The translations under genes and the position numbers were made by a program. This document shows, piece after piece, positions 10,819 through 11,805 of a stretch of DNA of 11,805 bases. The notes below the pieces were generated by a model. It ran no database searches, was not told where the DNA came from, and saw only the letters and a list, made by a program, of their open reading frames with translations. The stretch spans positions 1-11,805 of the forward strand of contig CAJAPL010000074.1 of NCBI GenBank assembly GCA_903943625.1, read 5' to 3'. The stretch is from an uncultured bacterium. GTDB lineage: Bacteria; Patescibacteriota; Gracilibacteria; Absconditabacterales; Absconditicoccaceae. How positions within the stretch are numbered: position 1 is the first letter of the stretch; the number at the start of each line of letters is the position of its first letter.

Positions 10819-11697
10819 ATGATCAAAAAAATTTCAACCTTTCTATTACTACTTTCTGTGTTCTCTTTTGCCATATGATTTGAGATACCAAGTCCAAACT
10901 GAGTTATCAATGACTTGACCAACACTTTAACAATAGATCAAAAAAGTCAGCTTTCAGATTTAATATCAAATATAAAACAAACAACAAGCGTAGAAATCGC
11001 AGTTCTTATAGTGCCTACAATAGATTGAGACGATGTAAATTTACTGGCAACAGATATATGAAATAAACGATGAGTCTGACAAAAATGAAAAGATAATTGA
11101 ATCATAATGTTATTTGCCATGGAAGACAGATCACGATCAATACAGGTCTGATATTGATTGGAATGAACGATACCAGATGCAATAGCAAAAAGGATTTGAG
11201 AAAACAATATAGTCCCAAATTTCAGAGAATGAAATTATTTTCAAGGGATATATTCATCCATAAACGACATCAATTTATACATACAAAAGGATCCAACTGT
11301 TATACAAGCATATTCAGAAAATTCTAATTCTTCAAATAGTACTAGCTTTGATTGGAATGGTTTAGCTACTTGGCTGATATGGGTTTTCTTTATTGCCTCA
11401 GCCGCCATAGGAAAATCAATAATCCCCAAATCAAAAAGAAAAGACAAAAAGAAACGATTGAAAGCAATATTAATAATATGATGAATATGAGTCTTATTAT
11501 GACTAATATCTTGAAGTATAATACGGTCCATAATAGCATGATACATATGAATGTTATTTGGTATTTTTTGAAAATGAGGAAACTGATGAGTTGGGTTTGG
11601 AGGCTGATGATTTAGCAGTTGAGGATGATTCAGTAGCTGATGATCTAGTTTCTGATGATGAAGCTTTGGCGGGGGAGGATGATGAGGTAAACGATAA
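10819..11697 (+). CDS. TPM-domain (YgcG/TLP18.3-like) membrane protein with glycine-rich tail
   Basis: The 292-residue protein has an N-terminal hydrophobic segment (about 4-20) acting as a signal peptide or anchor, and a TPM (DUF477, Pfam TPM_phosphatase) domain at about 24-165. The family signature is NKWGVGQKGKDNGIIML (82-98) and IQVGYGLEGTIPDAIAKRI (108-126). Two membrane stretches follow (about 180-202 and 214-247), separated by a basic KSKRKDKKK segment. It ends in a Gly/Ser/Phe tail (about 249-292) closing in Gly-Lys-Trp if CGA is Trp, like the GGGGASGxW ends of YgcG homologues. About 35 of 48 glycines are UGA. CGA at W84 (11068-11070) and W292 (11692-11694) match family Trp. TPM proteins have been linked to photosystem repair in plants and to membrane processes in bacteria, but the bacterial role is unsettled. 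A CGA at 220 is in a basic stretch; a CGG in the second membrane stretch fits Trp better than Arg. Confidence 0.9.
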
Positions 11698-11741
11698 CGA
11701 TAAAATATTGAAAACAGCAAAAATAAAAATATAAAAAGCGC

Positions 11742-11805
11742 ATGAATGTTTTAATTTTTAAATCCATTATAATTAAAATGAAAAAGACACGAATAATTAT
11801 TTTAT
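11742..11805 (+). CDS. Start of an unidentified gene, cut by the window edge
   Basis: An open frame starts at ATG 11742 (MNVLIFKSIIIK...) and contains a second ATG at 11778 (MKKTRIIIL...), running off the right edge without a stop. The MKK start followed by hydrophobic residues looks like the beginning of a signal peptide or membrane segment, which favours 11778. A perfect TATAAT lies at 11768-11773, so a transcript from it would be almost leaderless at 11778. Too little sequence is present to name a product. Confidence 0.4.
   Translation, partial: MNVLIFKSIIIKMKKTRIIIL

Noticed and set aside
11241..11720. 159-codon minus-strand open frame rich in His and Pro
   Set aside because: It lies antisense to the TPM gene; the HHPPPP-type composition is simply the complement of the glycine-codon tail, and the plus-strand protein has clear family motifs.

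Overview
This window is low-GC and reads sensibly only under a non-standard genetic code. Almost every gene is riddled with in-frame UGA when read with the standard code. Reading UGA as glycine restores nine continuous proteins with textbook motifs: P-loops in RecG, FtsH and DnaB, and the GQDPYHG loop in uracil-DNA glycosylase. No gene ends in UGA; every stop is UAA or UAG. By hand I count about 208 in-frame UGA against about 61 GGN glycine codons. In addition, CGA and CGG fall repeatedly where these families have an invariant tryptophan (four sites in Ung, the W of WxxDPF in the M20 protein, the W of WGxGQKGKDNG in the TPM protein), while CGU, CGC, AGA and AGG stay at arginine positions. UGA=Gly is shared by Absconditabacteria (SR1) and Gracilibacteria. 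The added CGA/CGG=Trp points specifically to Absconditabacteria, order Absconditabacterales, a CPR/Patescibacteria lineage of small host-dependent cells.

Layout. 1-348 is AT-rich and mostly without a gene. 349-1044 (+) is ung, convergent with recG on the minus strand (3240-1078), 33 bases apart. recG is divergent from a long plus-strand run: ftsH (3359-5224), ricT/PSP1 (5263-6144), a membrane-anchored TPR protein (6158-7054), an M20 peptidase-like protein (7082-8413) and a galU-like nucleotidyltransferase (8442-9236), with gaps of 13-38 bases. After 96 bases comes dnaB (9333-10694). After 124 bases containing a perfect 12-bp palindrome comes a TPM-domain (YgcG-like) membrane protein (10819-11697). 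The window ends in the first codons of another gene.

Functions. ung and recG serve base-excision repair and fork or recombination repair; dnaB is the replicative helicase. FtsH, the TPR protein and the TPM protein are membrane-associated and suggest envelope quality control. RicT is an Fe-S accessory factor linked to RNA processing in Firmicutes. The M20-like protein keeps the fold signatures but has lost most metal-binding and catalytic residues, so it is probably a pseudo-peptidase. GalU-like protein would make a sugar nucleotide for the envelope. None of the starts has a convincing Shine-Dalgarno sequence. In all evidence below, residues are given with UGA=Gly and CGA/CGG=Trp.
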